Shown: positions 1 through 9,435 of the stretch, one piece after another
Layout of the letters: every line of letters begins with the position of its first letter
How positions within the stretch are numbered: the stretch's first letter is position 1
Source of the DNA: CALBPI01 sp038521865
GTDB taxonomy: Bacteria; Pseudomonadota; Gammaproteobacteria; Steroidobacterales; Woeseiaceae
Direction: 5' to 3'
DNA: 64,000 nt
NCBI GenBank assembly: GCA_038521865.1
Contig: JBCBKO010000006.1
Span: forward strand, 124,001 to 188,000
Made by a program: the position numbers and the translations under genes
Notes under the pieces: model-generated
Databases searched by the model: none
What the model saw: only the letters and a program-made list of their open reading frames with translations
What the model was told of the DNA's origin: nothing

Positions 1-325
1 GATCCGCGATCGCTTCAGTGATGTTTCGGTAGCGCCGGTGCACAGAACGTGGTGTCCAGTCTGATTTTCGAACCTCGTCCAGAATGGCACCTCGAATGCG
101 AATGCCCGCATATGTTTCAAAGCTCGCGCCGCGGCTTGGATCATAGTGGCTCGCCGCCTCGATCAAGCCGAGCATCCCCGCCTGAATCAGGTCGTCGAGT
201 TCGATACTCGCCGGTAGCTTGGCCATGATGTGGTGAGCGATTCGCTTTACCAGTGTGAGGTTCTCACTGATCAAACGTTCTGATTCGGTTGCCGTTGGCG
301 CGACGGCCACAGGTGCATAACTCAT
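1..325 (-). CDS. fliA: Flagellar sigma factor FliA (sigma-28), N-terminal part, cut by the window edge
   Basis: The first 108 codons are present and the rest lies beyond base 1. FliA directs RNA polymerase to late flagellar genes such as flagellin and is held inactive by FlgM. The visible part covers sigma regions 1.2 and 2: the run DDLIQAGMLGLIEA lies at about residues 44-57, and FETYAGIRIRGAILDEVR, the region 2 core seen in all FliA proteins, at about 69-86. The ATG at 325 shares a base with the fleN stop (TGATG), so the two are translationally coupled. FliA-type promoters found at fliC, flgM and the signalling island are its expected targets. Confidence 0.95.
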   Translation of the reverse strand, partial: MSYAPVAVAPTATESERLISENLTLVKRIAHHIMAKLPASIELDDLIQAGMLGLIEAASHYDPSRGASFETYAGIRIRGAILDEVRKSDWTPRSVHRRYRNITEAIAD

Positions 326-1200
326 CACCGGGTCCCTCCTGTCTTCGCATTCTTCTCCGCGACAAGACGCTCAAAAAAGAACGTCAACCCCCCGCTGGGC
401 TCATGTCGCTGCTTCCATGCATCTACGGTTTCAGCCAATTGCTGAAACGCCTTCGATGACCAGCTGTCCGGGTAGGCCTCAACGACGGCCCGCTGCTCCT
501 GGACGCTTTTCCTCAAATACCCATCACTTGGAATCGTGCCGGCGTGCACCAGCACCACATCCAGAAATCGATCCGTCACCCGCATCAACTTTTCGAATAG
601 TGCACGTCCATCCACGCGACTCCGGGACATATTCGACAGCACGTGGAAGCGGCGAATCCCGTAATCCCGGCTGAACACTTTGATCAATGCGTAGGCATCG
701 GTAATCGATGCTGGCTCATCGCAAACGACCACAAGCGCGTGCTGGGCAGCTTGCGCAAAACGTGCGACGTTCTCTGCAAGGCCCGCTGCGGTATCGACAA
801 TCAGAACATCCGGCTGTTTGTCGAGCTCACTGAAGGCACTGATGATTGCTGCCTGGCTCGCTTGCGGAAGGTCGGCCATGGTCCTGTCGCCGGAGCTCGC
901 GGGGACGATCCGCACTCCCGCAGGACCTGTGACAATCGCATCGTCGAGTGTGGCTTCTCCCCGTACCAGATGAGCGAGGTTACAAGTCGGCTGGAGTCCG
1001 AGCAGCACATCGACATTGGCGAGGCTAAGGTCGGCGTCCATCAGCATGACGTCGCGTCCACGCTGCGCCATCGCAATCGCAAGGTTGGTGGAGACATTGG
1101 TTTTACCAACCCCCCCTTTACCACTGGTTACCGCGATAACCTTCGTCGTTTTCCTGGAAACCGCCGCCTGAAGTTGACGAGCTTGCATCGAATCAGCCAT
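325..1200 (-). CDS. fleN: MinD-like ATPase FleN/FlhG, flagellar number regulator
   Basis: This 291-residue ParA/MinD-family ATPase limits the number of polar flagella, in other species by antagonising FleQ and acting with FlhF. A deviant Walker A, KGGVGKT, is at residues 28-34, followed by the MLMDADLSLANVDVLLG stretch typical of FlhG/FleN. The C-terminal region has the basic, amphipathic composition expected for membrane contact. Its start overlaps the flhF stop by 8 bases and its stop overlaps the fliA start, so flhF-fleN-fliA form one transcription unit. A second in-frame ATG four codons in (MQARQLQ) is an alternative start. Confidence 0.95.
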   Translation of the reverse strand: MADSMQARQLQAAVSRKTTKVIAVTSGKGGVGKTNVSTNLAIAMAQRGRDVMLMDADLSLANVDVLLGLQPTCNLAHLVRGEATLDDAIVTGPAGVRIVPASSGDRTMADLPQASQAAIISAFSELDKQPDVLIVDTAAGLAENVARFAQAAQHALVVVCDEPASITDAYALIKVFSRDYGIRRFHVLSNMSRSRVDGRALFEKLMRVTDRFLDVVLVHAGTIPSDGYLRKSVQEQRAVVEAYPDSWSSKAFQQLAETVDAWKQRHEPSGGLTFFFERLVAEKNAKTGGTR

Positions 1201-2491
1201 TGATCAGTTCCTTCCGACCAAACAGTCGCGCCATATCCTGCTCCTCGGGCTCGAACTCCGGCGCTTTCGCATAAGCGAGTGCCTGGTTGACCAACCACAA
1301 TTTTCTTCCCTGCGCACTGACCAGATCATCCGGTACACACTGTCCGTCCGTGACATAACCTAGGGAGAGTCGATGCCGCAGCAACACCGAGAGCGGCGCG
1401 CCGAGGCGGCTCGCCTCATCTATCTTGGTGATAGCGGCAGCTTTCACAGAAACTTGTTGGTAACAGCGAACTATTTCGTCGAGCAGTTGCTCATCCGCGG
1501 TTGCGGCCAGAGTCAGGTAGAGATCAACCGGTCGGGACTGGTTGGAAAGTCCATCCAACATTTCAGCTAACCGCGTGTCGCGCTGACTCACCCCTGCTGT
1601 GTCGATCAGAACCAACCGGTACTCGCTAAGACCGGCGAGCAATCGACGCAAGGCAAGCGGGCTCTCCGCTTCAAATACTGATGCGTTGATAATGCGACCA
1701 AAAGTAAAGAGCTGTTCACGAGCACCGATGCGATAACCGTCCATCGATACCAGCGCAATATCTCGGGCACCGTGTCGCAGCGCGTATTGTGAGGCCAGCT
1801 TCGCAATGGTCGTCGTCTTGCCAACACCGGTTGGACCGACGAACGCTGCAACACCGCCTTCCGTCAACAAATCAGGTGCGACTGTTGTCAACGCATCACT
1901 GATGCCGTCGACCGCGTCACGCCACGGATGCTGCACACCAGTCGGTCCTCCAACAATCGTGTTGCAGAGCGACTCCGCCACATCACTCGCCATACCGAGC
2001 CGGGACAGATTGCGTAGCAGCTGCGCTGCCATCGGCGCGTTGGACGCACGATTCGCCCATCGGTCAGCGCTGACTTGTTCGTGCAAGAGATCACCCAGCA
2101 CAGAGAGCTGCTGGCGCAAGTCGGCAATTTCCGGAACCGCTGGCACATCGAGTTCAGTGATCAGCGTCTGTTGCTCGCGCCTCGTGGTCGTTGCACCGCG
2201 TTGCGCTTCGGCACTCAGCAATACATGAACATCCGTCGTTTCGTCATCACGTTCGGAAGCCTCATCAGGCACGGATGCAGCGGGCTCAGACACATCCGCA
2301 TCTACCGTATCGCGAGGCGTTCGTCGGATCGCTTGCTGAATCAGCGCTTCGTCATAGTCCAGCGCCGCGATCACCTCGACGTAGTCTCCGATACGCCGGT
2401 TGGACAGGATTACCGCTTCCGGTCCTTGCTCGGTCCTTACCGCTTTCAATGCTTCGCGCATGTTCGGCGCGAGAAATCTCTTAATCTTCAT
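1193..2491 (-). CDS. flhF: SRP-type GTPase FlhF, polar flagellar placement
   Basis: FlhF is a 432-residue GTPase of the SRP/FtsY family that recruits early flagellar components to the cell pole. The N-terminal B domain (about 1-130) is acidic and variable. The NG domain holds the P-loop GPTGVGKTT at 219-227, the DGYRIGA motif at 251-257, the DTAG switch near 298 and a TKID specificity motif near 355. The gene follows flhA after 48 bases and overlaps fleN. Together with fleN it marks this as a polar-flagellum locus. No promoter was recognised in the short gap upstream. Confidence 0.95.
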   Translation of the reverse strand: MKIKRFLAPNMREALKAVRTEQGPEAVILSNRRIGDYVEVIAALDYDEALIQQAIRRTPRDTVDADVSEPAASVPDEASERDDETTDVHVLLSAEAQRGATTTRREQQTLITELDVPAVPEIADLRQQLSVLGDLLHEQVSADRWANRASNAPMAAQLLRNLSRLGMASDVAESLCNTIVGGPTGVQHPWRDAVDGISDALTTVAPDLLTEGGVAAFVGPTGVGKTTTIAKLASQYALRHGARDIALVSMDGYRIGAREQLFTFGRIINASVFEAESPLALRRLLAGLSEYRLVLIDTAGVSQRDTRLAEMLDGLSNQSRPVDLYLTLAATADEQLLDEIVRCYQQVSVKAAAITKIDEASRLGAPLSVLLRHRLSLGYVTDGQCVPDDLVSAQGRKLWLVNQALAYAKAPEFEPEEQDMARLFGRKELING

Positions 2492-2539
2492 TGGTTACGT
2501 TCCCTGCGTCCCATACCCGGCGCCTCCCTGCGCCTTCGT

Positions 2540-4597
2540 TCAACCAACTGTGGCTGTCATCCTGATCTGGCGATCCTCCGGAATCTCGTTGTAAGCGAGC
2601 ACATGCAGACTGCGTACTCCGCGTAACATGCGCGCCAACCAAGGTCGGATTCCGGGGGCTACCAAAAGAATCGCCGATCCACCGATCGCCTCGCGATCCT
2701 GCGCGTGCTTGGTCAGTGACTCGTGGATTCGCTCCACCAGCCCTGGCTCGACGCCACCAACAGCGCCGCCCTGATTAGCGTTATTCAAGATCTGTTCCAA
2801 CTCTGGATCGAGCGTCATCACTTCGATCTCAGAGCTGCTACCACAGATGTCCTGGACGATTGAGCGTCCAAGCGCCACACGAACCGCTGACGTCAAAACG
2901 TCAGGTTCTTGACTCCTCGCCCCCTGATCAGCCAACGTTTCGGCGATTTTTCGCATGTTGCGAACCGGAATGCCTTCTTTGAGGAGGTTTTGCAGTACCT
3001 TCAACACGGTGGCCGCGGGCAGGATCTTGGGCGTCAGAGCCTCCACCAGCTTGGGTGCGCTTTTGCCGAGCCGCTCCAGCATCTGTTGCAACTCCTCGTG
3101 GCCTATCAACTCGTGGGCGTGTGCCTGCAGAACCTGACTGATATGCGTTGCAACAACAGTACTGCCGTCCACAACGGTGTAGCCCAGCATTTGTGCCTCT
3201 TCCTGCTGGTTGTTCTCGATCCAGATCGCTGGTAGCCCAAATGCCGGGTCTTCGGTCTTGATCCCTTTGAGCTCGCCGAATACCTGACCAGGATTAATGG
3301 CCAGTTCCTTGTCGATCTCGATTTCACCCTCTCCGAGGGGCACACCCATCAAGGACACTCGGTACTGCGATGGTTTGAGATCGAGGTTGTCGCGTATATG
3401 TACGGGTGGAAGCAAAAATCCAAGGCTGTCGGTAAGCTTGCGCCGCACGCCTTTGATCCGATTCACCAACTGACCACCTCGTTGCCGATCGACGAGTGGA
3501 ATCAGCCGATAGCCAACCTCAAGACCGATGGTCTCCAGTGGCATGACGTCGTCCCAGGTCAACTCACGGGTCTGCGGCTCGGGTTTCGGTGCTGCTTCGA
3601 GAATCTCTGGTTCGGGTGGTGGTTTGCGCGTCAGGCGATAACTCGCGTAGCCACAGATACCGGCGAGTGTCAGGAAGGAAAAATTGGGCATCCCTGGAAT
3701 CAATCCGAGTGTGACCAACACCGCTGCCGTGACGGCCATCGTTCTCGGCTGGTGGAACACCTGTGACACGATCTGACTCGACATGTCCTGGGCCTGCGAT
3801 ACACGAGTCACAATCACCGCGACGGCCGTTGAGAGCAGTAGCGAAGGAATCTGCGCCACCAGTCCATCACCGATGGTCAACAGCGTATAGATGCGACCGG
3901 CCTCACCGAACGATAGGCCGTGTTCCATCGTGCCGATCGCCAATCCGCCAAGCACGTTGATAAACAGAATGAGTATGCTCGCGATCGCATCACCGCGGAC
4001 AAACTTGCTGGCGCCATCCATCGCGCCGTAGAAGTCGGCCTCGCCTGCGACCTCAGCGCGTCTGGTTCGCGCCGTATCCTGATCGATCAGACCCGCATTG
4101 AGATCAGCGTCAATCGCCATCTGCTTGCCGGGCATCGCGTCGAGTGTGAAACGTGCTGTGACCTCGGACACGCGACCTGCACCTTTGGTCACCACGACAA
4201 AGTTGATGATCACGAGGATGCTGAAGACAACGAGCCCAACCGCGAAATTTCCGCCGACGACGAATTCCGCAAACGCCTCAATGACCTTTCCTGCCGACCC
4301 ACTCCCGGAGTGACCTTCAAGCAAGACAACCCGGGTAGACGCAATATTCAGAGCGAGGCGAAGCAAAGTCACCACCAAGAGCACAGTGGGGAACACGCCA
4401 AACTCAAGCGGTCGGGAAACATAGATAACGGTAAGAAGAATCGCGAGCGACAGAGCTATGTTGAAAGTGAACAGCGTGTCGAGCGCAAACGGCGGCAGGG
4501 GCACCATCATCATCGCCAGAATGACCAGCAACAGCACCGGTACACCGATCCCCCGTCCGATTTCGGAAAAATTGAGTTTCGCGGCAAGCTCGGCCAT
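2540..4597 (-). CDS. flhA: Flagellar type III export gate protein FlhA
   Basis: FlhA (685 residues) forms the nonameric ring of the flagellar export gate in the inner membrane. The N-terminal half has about eight hydrophobic helices and includes the cytoplasmic FHIPEP-family signature around RFTLDAMPGKQMAIDADL. The C-terminal cytoplasmic half docks chaperone-substrate complexes. Length is normal for the family. The ATG at 4597 overlaps the flhB stop (TGATG), so the two are coupled. The gene continues the fliLMNOPQR-flhB-flhA series. Confidence 0.97.
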   Translation of the reverse strand: MAELAAKLNFSEIGRGIGVPVLLLVILAMMMVPLPPFALDTLFTFNIALSLAILLTVIYVSRPLEFGVFPTVLLVVTLLRLALNIASTRVVLLEGHSGSGSAGKVIEAFAEFVVGGNFAVGLVVFSILVIINFVVVTKGAGRVSEVTARFTLDAMPGKQMAIDADLNAGLIDQDTARTRRAEVAGEADFYGAMDGASKFVRGDAIASILILFINVLGGLAIGTMEHGLSFGEAGRIYTLLTIGDGLVAQIPSLLLSTAVAVIVTRVSQAQDMSSQIVSQVFHQPRTMAVTAAVLVTLGLIPGMPNFSFLTLAGICGYASYRLTRKPPPEPEILEAAPKPEPQTRELTWDDVMPLETIGLEVGYRLIPLVDRQRGGQLVNRIKGVRRKLTDSLGFLLPPVHIRDNLDLKPSQYRVSLMGVPLGEGEIEIDKELAINPGQVFGELKGIKTEDPAFGLPAIWIENNQQEEAQMLGYTVVDGSTVVATHISQVLQAHAHELIGHEELQQMLERLGKSAPKLVEALTPKILPAATVLKVLQNLLKEGIPVRNMRKIAETLADQGARSQEPDVLTSAVRVALGRSIVQDICGSSSEIEVMTLDPELEQILNNANQGGAVGGVEPGLVERIHESLTKHAQDREAIGGSAILLVAPGIRPWLARMLRGVRSLHVLAYNEIPEDRQIRMTATVG

Positions 4598-5751
4598 CAG
4601 CGATATCCCCTACGCATGATCGATCGTGGTACGCCAGGCGCGTAGAGCGACTCGTCGACCTCAGGCTCCGGCGCCTTCAGGTCAACGGCGCCGTCGCGCA
4701 ACTGGAAGATATAGGCCAGCACCTGCGCAACGGCCGCATACAATCCCACAGGGATGGCCTCGCCCACCTTGGTGCTATGAAAAAGTGCGCGAGCGAGCGG
4801 TGGCGCTTCGAAACGTGCAATGCGGTGCTCATCACCGATCTCGCGAATCCGTGCTGCGACGTTGTCCTGACCTTTAGCCACCACCTCCGGCGCTCGCATG
4901 CGTGACTCGTCGTAGCGCAGCGCAACCGCAAAATGAGTGGGGTTAGTGATAATCACATCGGCGTAAGGAACCGACTCCATCATGCGCCGAGTCGCCACTT
5001 CCTGTTGCAACTGTCGGATCTTCTGTCTGACCTCGGGGCGACCCTCGACTTCCTTGTGCTCATCGCGCACTTCCTGACGGGTCATCTTCAGCTTCCGACT
5101 GTAGTCAAACAGCTGCCAAGGCACGTCGATCACAGCGCCGACAATCAGGGCAGCACTGGTTGCGAGAAATGCCCACGCGATGATCTTCATCGCCTCACTC
5201 AGTCCAGCGTCGATGGGCAGCAGAGGGAGAGCGCCCAATCGATCAGCGCTGCCCTGGAGCAACAGTACGGCGATGACAATAATGAGTGCGACTTTCGCCA
5301 GAGACTTTGCAAGCTCGATCAGAGCGCGCATCCCGAACATTCGTTTCAGTCCCTTTAGTGGGCTGATCCGTTCGAGCTTTGGGGCCATTGCGGCCGCGCT
5401 AAACGTGACACCCCCGAGCGCGACGGAGCCGGCGATCGCCGCGATCACAAGCGCAATCAGCACCGGTGCGATTGCCCACAAGGCCGCACTTGACTGCTCG
5501 GCGAGAGCGACAGCCATTTCTCGCGTTTCGAAAAAGCGTGAGCGCTCGATACTGAAACCCGAAGCGAAAACACCCACCAGTTTCGGACCAATGCTACCGC
5601 CGAGCAGAACCAGGGCAGCGGTGCCGGTGAGCATGACACCCATTGTCGAAAGCTCACGCGAACGTGGTATGTCGCCCTTCTTCCTCGCGTCCTGACGACG
5701 CTTGGGCGTTGCCTGTTCTGTGCGTTCCTGGCCTTGATTCTGCTCTGCCAT
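4597..5751 (-). CDS. flhB: Flagellar export switch protein FlhB
   Basis: FlhB (384 residues) switches export specificity from rod/hook to filament substrates. The N-terminus is charged and hydrophilic (residues 1-30), four hydrophobic segments lie between about 35 and 210, and the cytoplasmic domain carries the autocleavage motif NPTH at 270-273. Its partner in the switch is FliK, encoded in the same block. The start overlaps the fliR stop and the stop overlaps the flhA start, both as TGATG. Confidence 0.97.
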   Translation of the reverse strand: MAEQNQGQERTEQATPKRRQDARKKGDIPRSRELSTMGVMLTGTAALVLLGGSIGPKLVGVFASGFSIERSRFFETREMAVALAEQSSAALWAIAPVLIALVIAAIAGSVALGGVTFSAAAMAPKLERISPLKGLKRMFGMRALIELAKSLAKVALIIVIAVLLLQGSADRLGALPLLPIDAGLSEAMKIIAWAFLATSAALIVGAVIDVPWQLFDYSRKLKMTRQEVRDEHKEVEGRPEVRQKIRQLQQEVATRRMMESVPYADVIITNPTHFAVALRYDESRMRAPEVVAKGQDNVAARIREIGDEHRIARFEAPPLARALFHSTKVGEAIPVGLYAAVAQVLAYIFQLRDGAVDLKAPEPEVDESLYAPGVPRSIMRRGYR

Positions 5752-6533
5752 CAGGAAGCTCCCGCCAACAATCCGCTCAATGTTTCGAGCGCTAACGGAA
5801 ACGTCGAGGAAAACACGGCGGCGAGACCACCCACTGTCACGTAAAGGGTCAGGAAGCCCAGCAACATGGAAATGGGGAAACCCACGGCGAACAAGTTCAT
5901 CGAAGGCGCCGCCCGACTCATAACCCCAAAGGCGAGGTTGACGATCAACAGGGTGGCGACCGCCGGTAACGCAAGGCGCATGGCGCCGATGAACAGATTC
6001 GAAGAGAAAGCCAGCATCGCCTGAAGATCGGATAACACAATAAACTGGCTACCGACCGGCGCGGTTTCAAAACTCTCCGCGAGCAATCGTATGAGCTGCA
6101 AGTGACCGTCTGCGCTTAAGAAGAGCAACATGGCGAGCATGAGGTACATCTGCCCAATCACCGGAATGTTTACGCCACTGACCCGATCCAGGAAAACAGC
6201 AAATCCAAGCCCCATGCTCATCGACACTGTTTGTGCACCGAGGACGATCGCATCGAAAACCAGTTGAACTGTGAAGCCCATCAGAATGCCGAGCATCACT
6301 TCCTGCATGACCAGCAAAGCGCCCGTTACGCTGAAGATACCCACATCCGGGATGCTGTCGCTTGCGCCGGGCGCCAATGCCAGCGCGAGCGTGATCGCCA
6401 ACATGCCACGGATTCGGCGAGGTACGAATGCACCACCGATCGCTGGCAAGGCGATAACGAAGGCGCTCACCCGGATAAACGGCCACAGGAACTGTGGTAA
6501 CAACTCAGCGATGGCGAATACGTTGAGCGCCAT
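5751..6533 (-). CDS. fliR: Flagellar export apparatus protein FliR
   Basis: FliR is a 260-residue polytopic protein that completes the FliPQR export pore. It is almost entirely hydrophobic with several predicted helices, and the segment ending in PALLIVNLAFGVMSRAAP is characteristic of the family. It follows fliQ after a few bases and overlaps flhB at its stop. Nothing in the sequence departs from a normal fliR. Confidence 0.95.
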   Translation of the reverse strand: MALNVFAIAELLPQFLWPFIRVSAFVIALPAIGGAFVPRRIRGMLAITLALALAPGASDSIPDVGIFSVTGALLVMQEVMLGILMGFTVQLVFDAIVLGAQTVSMSMGLGFAVFLDRVSGVNIPVIGQMYLMLAMLLFLSADGHLQLIRLLAESFETAPVGSQFIVLSDLQAMLAFSSNLFIGAMRLALPAVATLLIVNLAFGVMSRAAPSMNLFAVGFPISMLLGFLTLYVTVGGLAAVFSSTFPLALETLSGLLAGAS

Positions 6534-6537
6534 ATTG

Positions 6538-6807
6538 CTAACCGATTAAAGTCGGGATGCTGGTGATCAGCTGACGCGTAAAGTCGACCAGCGTCGTGGT
6601 TATCCACGAGCCTCCGAGTAACAGCGCAACACCCAACACAAGCAGCTTCGGGATGAATGACAGTGTCATCTCATTGATTTGTGTTGCCGCCTGCAACATA
6701 CCTACGAGCAGACCAATGCCGAGCGCCGACAACAACAGTGGTGCCGAAATCAAAAACGTTACCCACAGAGCTTGTTGTCCAATCGAGAGAATCGATGCTT
6801 CAGTCAT
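6538..6807 (-). CDS. fliQ: Flagellar export apparatus protein FliQ
   Basis: FliQ is an 89-residue protein with two transmembrane hairpins that packs around the FliP/FliR pore. I place the start at the ATG at 6807, giving a protein beginning MTEASILSIGQQALW. An in-frame extension of 19 codons upstream would run into fliP and has no FliQ similarity. The family pattern of a helix around VTFLISAPLLLSALGIGLLVG, then the Q/N loop ATQINEMTL, is intact. It lies 7 bases after fliP. Confidence 0.95.
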   Translation of the reverse strand: MTEASILSIGQQALWVTFLISAPLLLSALGIGLLVGMLQAATQINEMTLSFIPKLLVLGVALLLGGSWITTTLVDFTRQLITSIPTLIG

Positions 6808-6814
6808 GATCCAC

Positions 6815-7567
6815 CTATACGAAAAAACTGCCTGCGAGCGTGCCCAATAGCAGCGCCCAACCATCGACCAGTACGAACAGCATCAACTTGAATGGCAAAG
6901 AGATGAGCATCGGGGACAGCATCATCATCCCCATCGACATCAATACGCTGGACACAACAAGGTCAATGATGAGGAATGGTATGAAGATCAGGAATCCAAT
7001 CTGAAACGCCGTCTTCAACTCACTCACCATGAACGCAGGAATCACGACCGTGATGGGAATATCCGCGACACGATCGAAACCATCGAAGCCTGCGATATTG
7101 GCGAATAGCTTGATGTCGGCATCGCGCGTCTGGTTGATCATGAAGTTCCGCAGTGGCGCAATACCCGCAGAGAACGCTTCACCAATATCCATCGTGCCCT
7201 CGGTATAGGGCGTAATCGCAGTTTGATTGATCTCCTCAGCGACAGGTGCCATCACAAAGAGCGTCAGGAAAAGCGCAATTCCGATCAGCACTTGGTTCGG
7301 TGGTGTCTGTGCTGTACCGAGAGCCTGACGCAGTATCGACAACACAATGATCAGTCGGATAAATGCAGTCATCGACAGAACTAACGCCGGCAACAGCGTC
7401 AGCAGCGTCATCGCGATCAGCACTTGCAGGCTCAAGCTAATCGATTGGCCAGTGTTGGCGTCCGCATTAGGAATGAGCACTTCAGGCGTTACGACTTGGC
7501 CCAACGCGACCGCCGGCAGCAAGCCCAGAAGCAAAACAGAAACGACGGTTACGAGGCGCCTGGTCAT
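6815..7567 (-). CDS. fliP: Flagellar export pore protein FliP
   Basis: FliP (250 residues) is the main subunit of the flagellar export pore. It begins with a cleavable signal peptide (about residues 1-23, ending AVALG), which is typical of FliP. Four transmembrane segments follow, with conserved sequence around LPALVLSMTAFIRLIIVLS and a C-terminal GMMMLSPMLISLPFKL block. It overlaps the fliO stop by 4 bases and leads directly into fliQ. Confidence 0.97.
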   Translation of the reverse strand: MTRRLVTVVSVLLLGLLPAVALGQVVTPEVLIPNADANTGQSISLSLQVLIAMTLLTLLPALVLSMTAFIRLIIVLSILRQALGTAQTPPNQVLIGIALFLTLFVMAPVAEEINQTAITPYTEGTMDIGEAFSAGIAPLRNFMINQTRDADIKLFANIAGFDGFDRVADIPITVVIPAFMVSELKTAFQIGFLIFIPFLIIDLVVSSVLMSMGMMMLSPMLISLPFKLMLFVLVDGWALLLGTLAGSFFV

Positions 7568-7977
7568 GACGTCTCCTCGCTGGTCGGTTGCTTGCGCAGC
7601 GCCTGAAGTCGACTTGCAAAAGGGGCCACGGCGGGAGCCGGTGGCTCGGCAAGTGGCTCTTTCATCTCATGCAGCCGAACCAAGCCCTGGGCACTCACAC
7701 CGACCACAATCTGCTCGTCACCCAGCCCAACGACAAGTACACGTTCTCGCTGACCAAGTGCGCAAGAGGCAATGACTCTCACTTCGCCGCTCCCGCCGGG
7801 AGCATGTTGTCGCAGGCGAGCTACAATCCAGGCAGCGGCGACAATGGCGCCGATGACCAAGACGAGGTTCGCCAACACCGAGAACCCATCCGGCAGTGCG
7901 CCAGTGAGCGTTACAGGCACAGCGTTGGCACCCGTCTGACCAATTACAAGCACCGTCTGGATCGACCAATTCAGCAT
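7564..7977 (-). CDS. fliO: Flagellar export assembly protein FliO
   Basis: FliO (137 residues) is a bitopic membrane protein that helps assemble and stabilise the FliP ring. One strong transmembrane segment lies at about residues 32-53 (FSVLANLVLVIGAIVAAAWIV). A cytoplasmic domain follows with the FliO-family pattern of an ALGQRERVLVVGLGDEQIVVGV beta-rich block. The sequence is otherwise poorly conserved, so the call leans on its place between fliN and fliP. Confidence 0.9.
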   Translation of the reverse strand: MLNWSIQTVLVIGQTGANAVPVTLTGALPDGFSVLANLVLVIGAIVAAAWIVARLRQHAPGGSGEVRVIASCALGQRERVLVVGLGDEQIVVGVSAQGLVRLHEMKEPLAEPPAPAVAPFASRLQALRKQPTSEETS

Positions 7978-7986
7978 CGTATTGAC

Positions 7987-8358
7987 TCAGGCGAGCGTTT
8001 GAATACGTTCGGCCGGACTGATTACATCGGTCAGACGCACGCCAAACTTTCCATCCACCACCACAATCTCACCATGTGCGACCAGGGTTCCATTGACGAG
8101 AACATCCAGCGGTTCGCTTGCAGGTCGATCGAGCGCTACGACGGAGCCCTCAGCGAGACTGACCAGGTCACGGATCGAAATACTGGTCTGTCCCACCTGA
8201 AGCGACAATGAGACTTGCACATCCAAAACAAGGTCCAGATTCACGTCCGCTTTGGGTCCTTGTGTTGCGTCGGATGCCGGTGCGATCGCTTCGGGCTCAA
8301 AGCGCTCATCCCCCGCTGCTTCGTTCTCCACAATCTCTGCTTCTGCTTCTTCACTCAT
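7987..8358 (-). CDS. fliN: Flagellar motor switch protein FliN
   Basis: FliN (123 residues) forms the lower part of the cytoplasmic C-ring. The N-terminal 40 residues are acidic and variable. The SpoA-type C-terminal domain holds the family signatures VSLSVGQTSI-like and LDRPASEPLDVLVNGTLVA, with VGVRLTDVIS-like residues near the end. It sits 30 bases after fliM and 9 bases before fliO. Confidence 0.96.
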   Translation of the reverse strand: MSEEAEAEIVENEAAGDERFEPEAIAPASDATQGPKADVNLDLVLDVQVSLSLQVGQTSISIRDLVSLAEGSVVALDRPASEPLDVLVNGTLVAHGEIVVVDGKFGVRLTDVISPAERIQTLA

Positions 8359-8388
8359 CGAATGACTTCCTTGCCTTCAAGAGAGGAT

Positions 8389-9435
8389 TTAGCCGACCGT
8401 CCATCGGCTGATTTGAATTGCGTTATTGCCTTCGAGGTTGCCGAACGCACCCTCGGCACATTCGGTACTGCCGACGTTTAGTCGTGCGAGTTGCGGATCA
8501 CTCAGTGCAATCAAGTCACCAGGTGCGAGACTGACGACTCGCCGCAGTGGCAATCTCATGCGACCCACGGTCGCAGCGACCGATACATCAATGCCGGCAA
8601 GGTGTTCACGCCAGCGCGCATACCACTCAGGGTCGGGCATACTCGGTCTTGCATTGGTGGCGCCCTCAAGGTCATCGGCAATAGGCGAGATCTGAGACTC
8701 AGGTAACAACCAATGCAGTGTTCCCGATACACCACCGAACTCCACAGTGAAGGAGGACACGATGACGGCATCCTTGGGTTCCAAACCCGATCCAACTGCC
8801 GGGTCTGTCTCGTTTCCGAGCGTTTGCACCTTGATCGGAAATGTCTTTTCCCACGCTTCACCCAGCACGTCGCAGAGGGCGACGACCGCTAATTCCGCGA
8901 CGCGCTGCTCGCCGCGAGTAAACTGCTCCCGAATAGCGGGCGGTACCGGTTCGCCTTCTGCCGGTTCGGCTTCATTGCTACTGAAACCGAAGAAACCTTC
9001 AACCAGAGCACCGAGCACAACATTGTCGATAATGACAATTGAATGACCCGGTAGCGGTGCCAGAGAAACACGGAACGTCATTACGGGTGGGCGCAGCTGC
9101 TCGGTCGCGGACGCGTACGTCGTCGTGAACAAGTCCAGCGCAGCAATCGAAACTTCGTTGCTGACGAGCTTCCCCCAACGCTGGCGCAAGCGCTTCGCCG
9201 CCTTCGAAGCTATGGCTTGCAACAATGGGTAGCTGCCGTAATTGATGTAGGCATCAGGGCGCATCACAAACGGGGTGACGGTAACGGCATTCTGTCCGTC
9301 ATCGCCAACAACGGATCCATCGGCCATACCCGCTAGCAGCGCATCCTTTTCGTCGTCGCTGAGCAGGCCCTCCGCTTCGCCGTCCTCTGGCATAGTGTCG
9401 TCGATCACTCCCGATGTTTCGTGCTCGTCGCTCAT
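8389..9435 (-). CDS. fliM: Flagellar motor switch protein FliM
   Basis: FliM (348 residues) links FliG to FliN and binds phospho-CheY. I start it at the ATG at 9435, which overlaps the fliL stop (TGATG). The GTG three bases upstream is less likely. The middle CheC-like domain and C-terminal SpoA domain are present. The CheY-binding peptide is unusual: LLSDDEKDALL lies at about residues 24-34 instead of the extreme N-terminus, and Lys replaces the Ile of the usual DEIDAL core. The acidic extension before it is rich in Asp, Glu and Ser. Confidence 0.95.
   Translation of the reverse strand: MSDEHETSGVIDDTMPEDGEAEGLLSDDEKDALLAGMADGSVVGDDGQNAVTVTPFVMRPDAYINYGSYPLLQAIASKAAKRLRQRWGKLVSNEVSIAALDLFTTTYASATEQLRPPVMTFRVSLAPLPGHSIVIIDNVVLGALVEGFFGFSSNEAEPAEGEPVPPAIREQFTRGEQRVAELAVVALCDVLGEAWEKTFPIKVQTLGNETDPAVGSGLEPKDAVIVSSFTVEFGGVSGTLHWLLPESQISPIADDLEGATNARPSMPDPEWYARWREHLAGIDVSVAATVGRMRLPLRRVVSLAPGDLIALSDPQLARLNVGSTECAEGAFGNLEGNNAIQISRWTVG

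Noticed and set aside
643..1203. A long plus-strand frame opposite fleN.
   Set aside because: It is antisense to a clearly recognised gene and shows no family features; the same holds for the many other long antisense frames in this GC-rich window.
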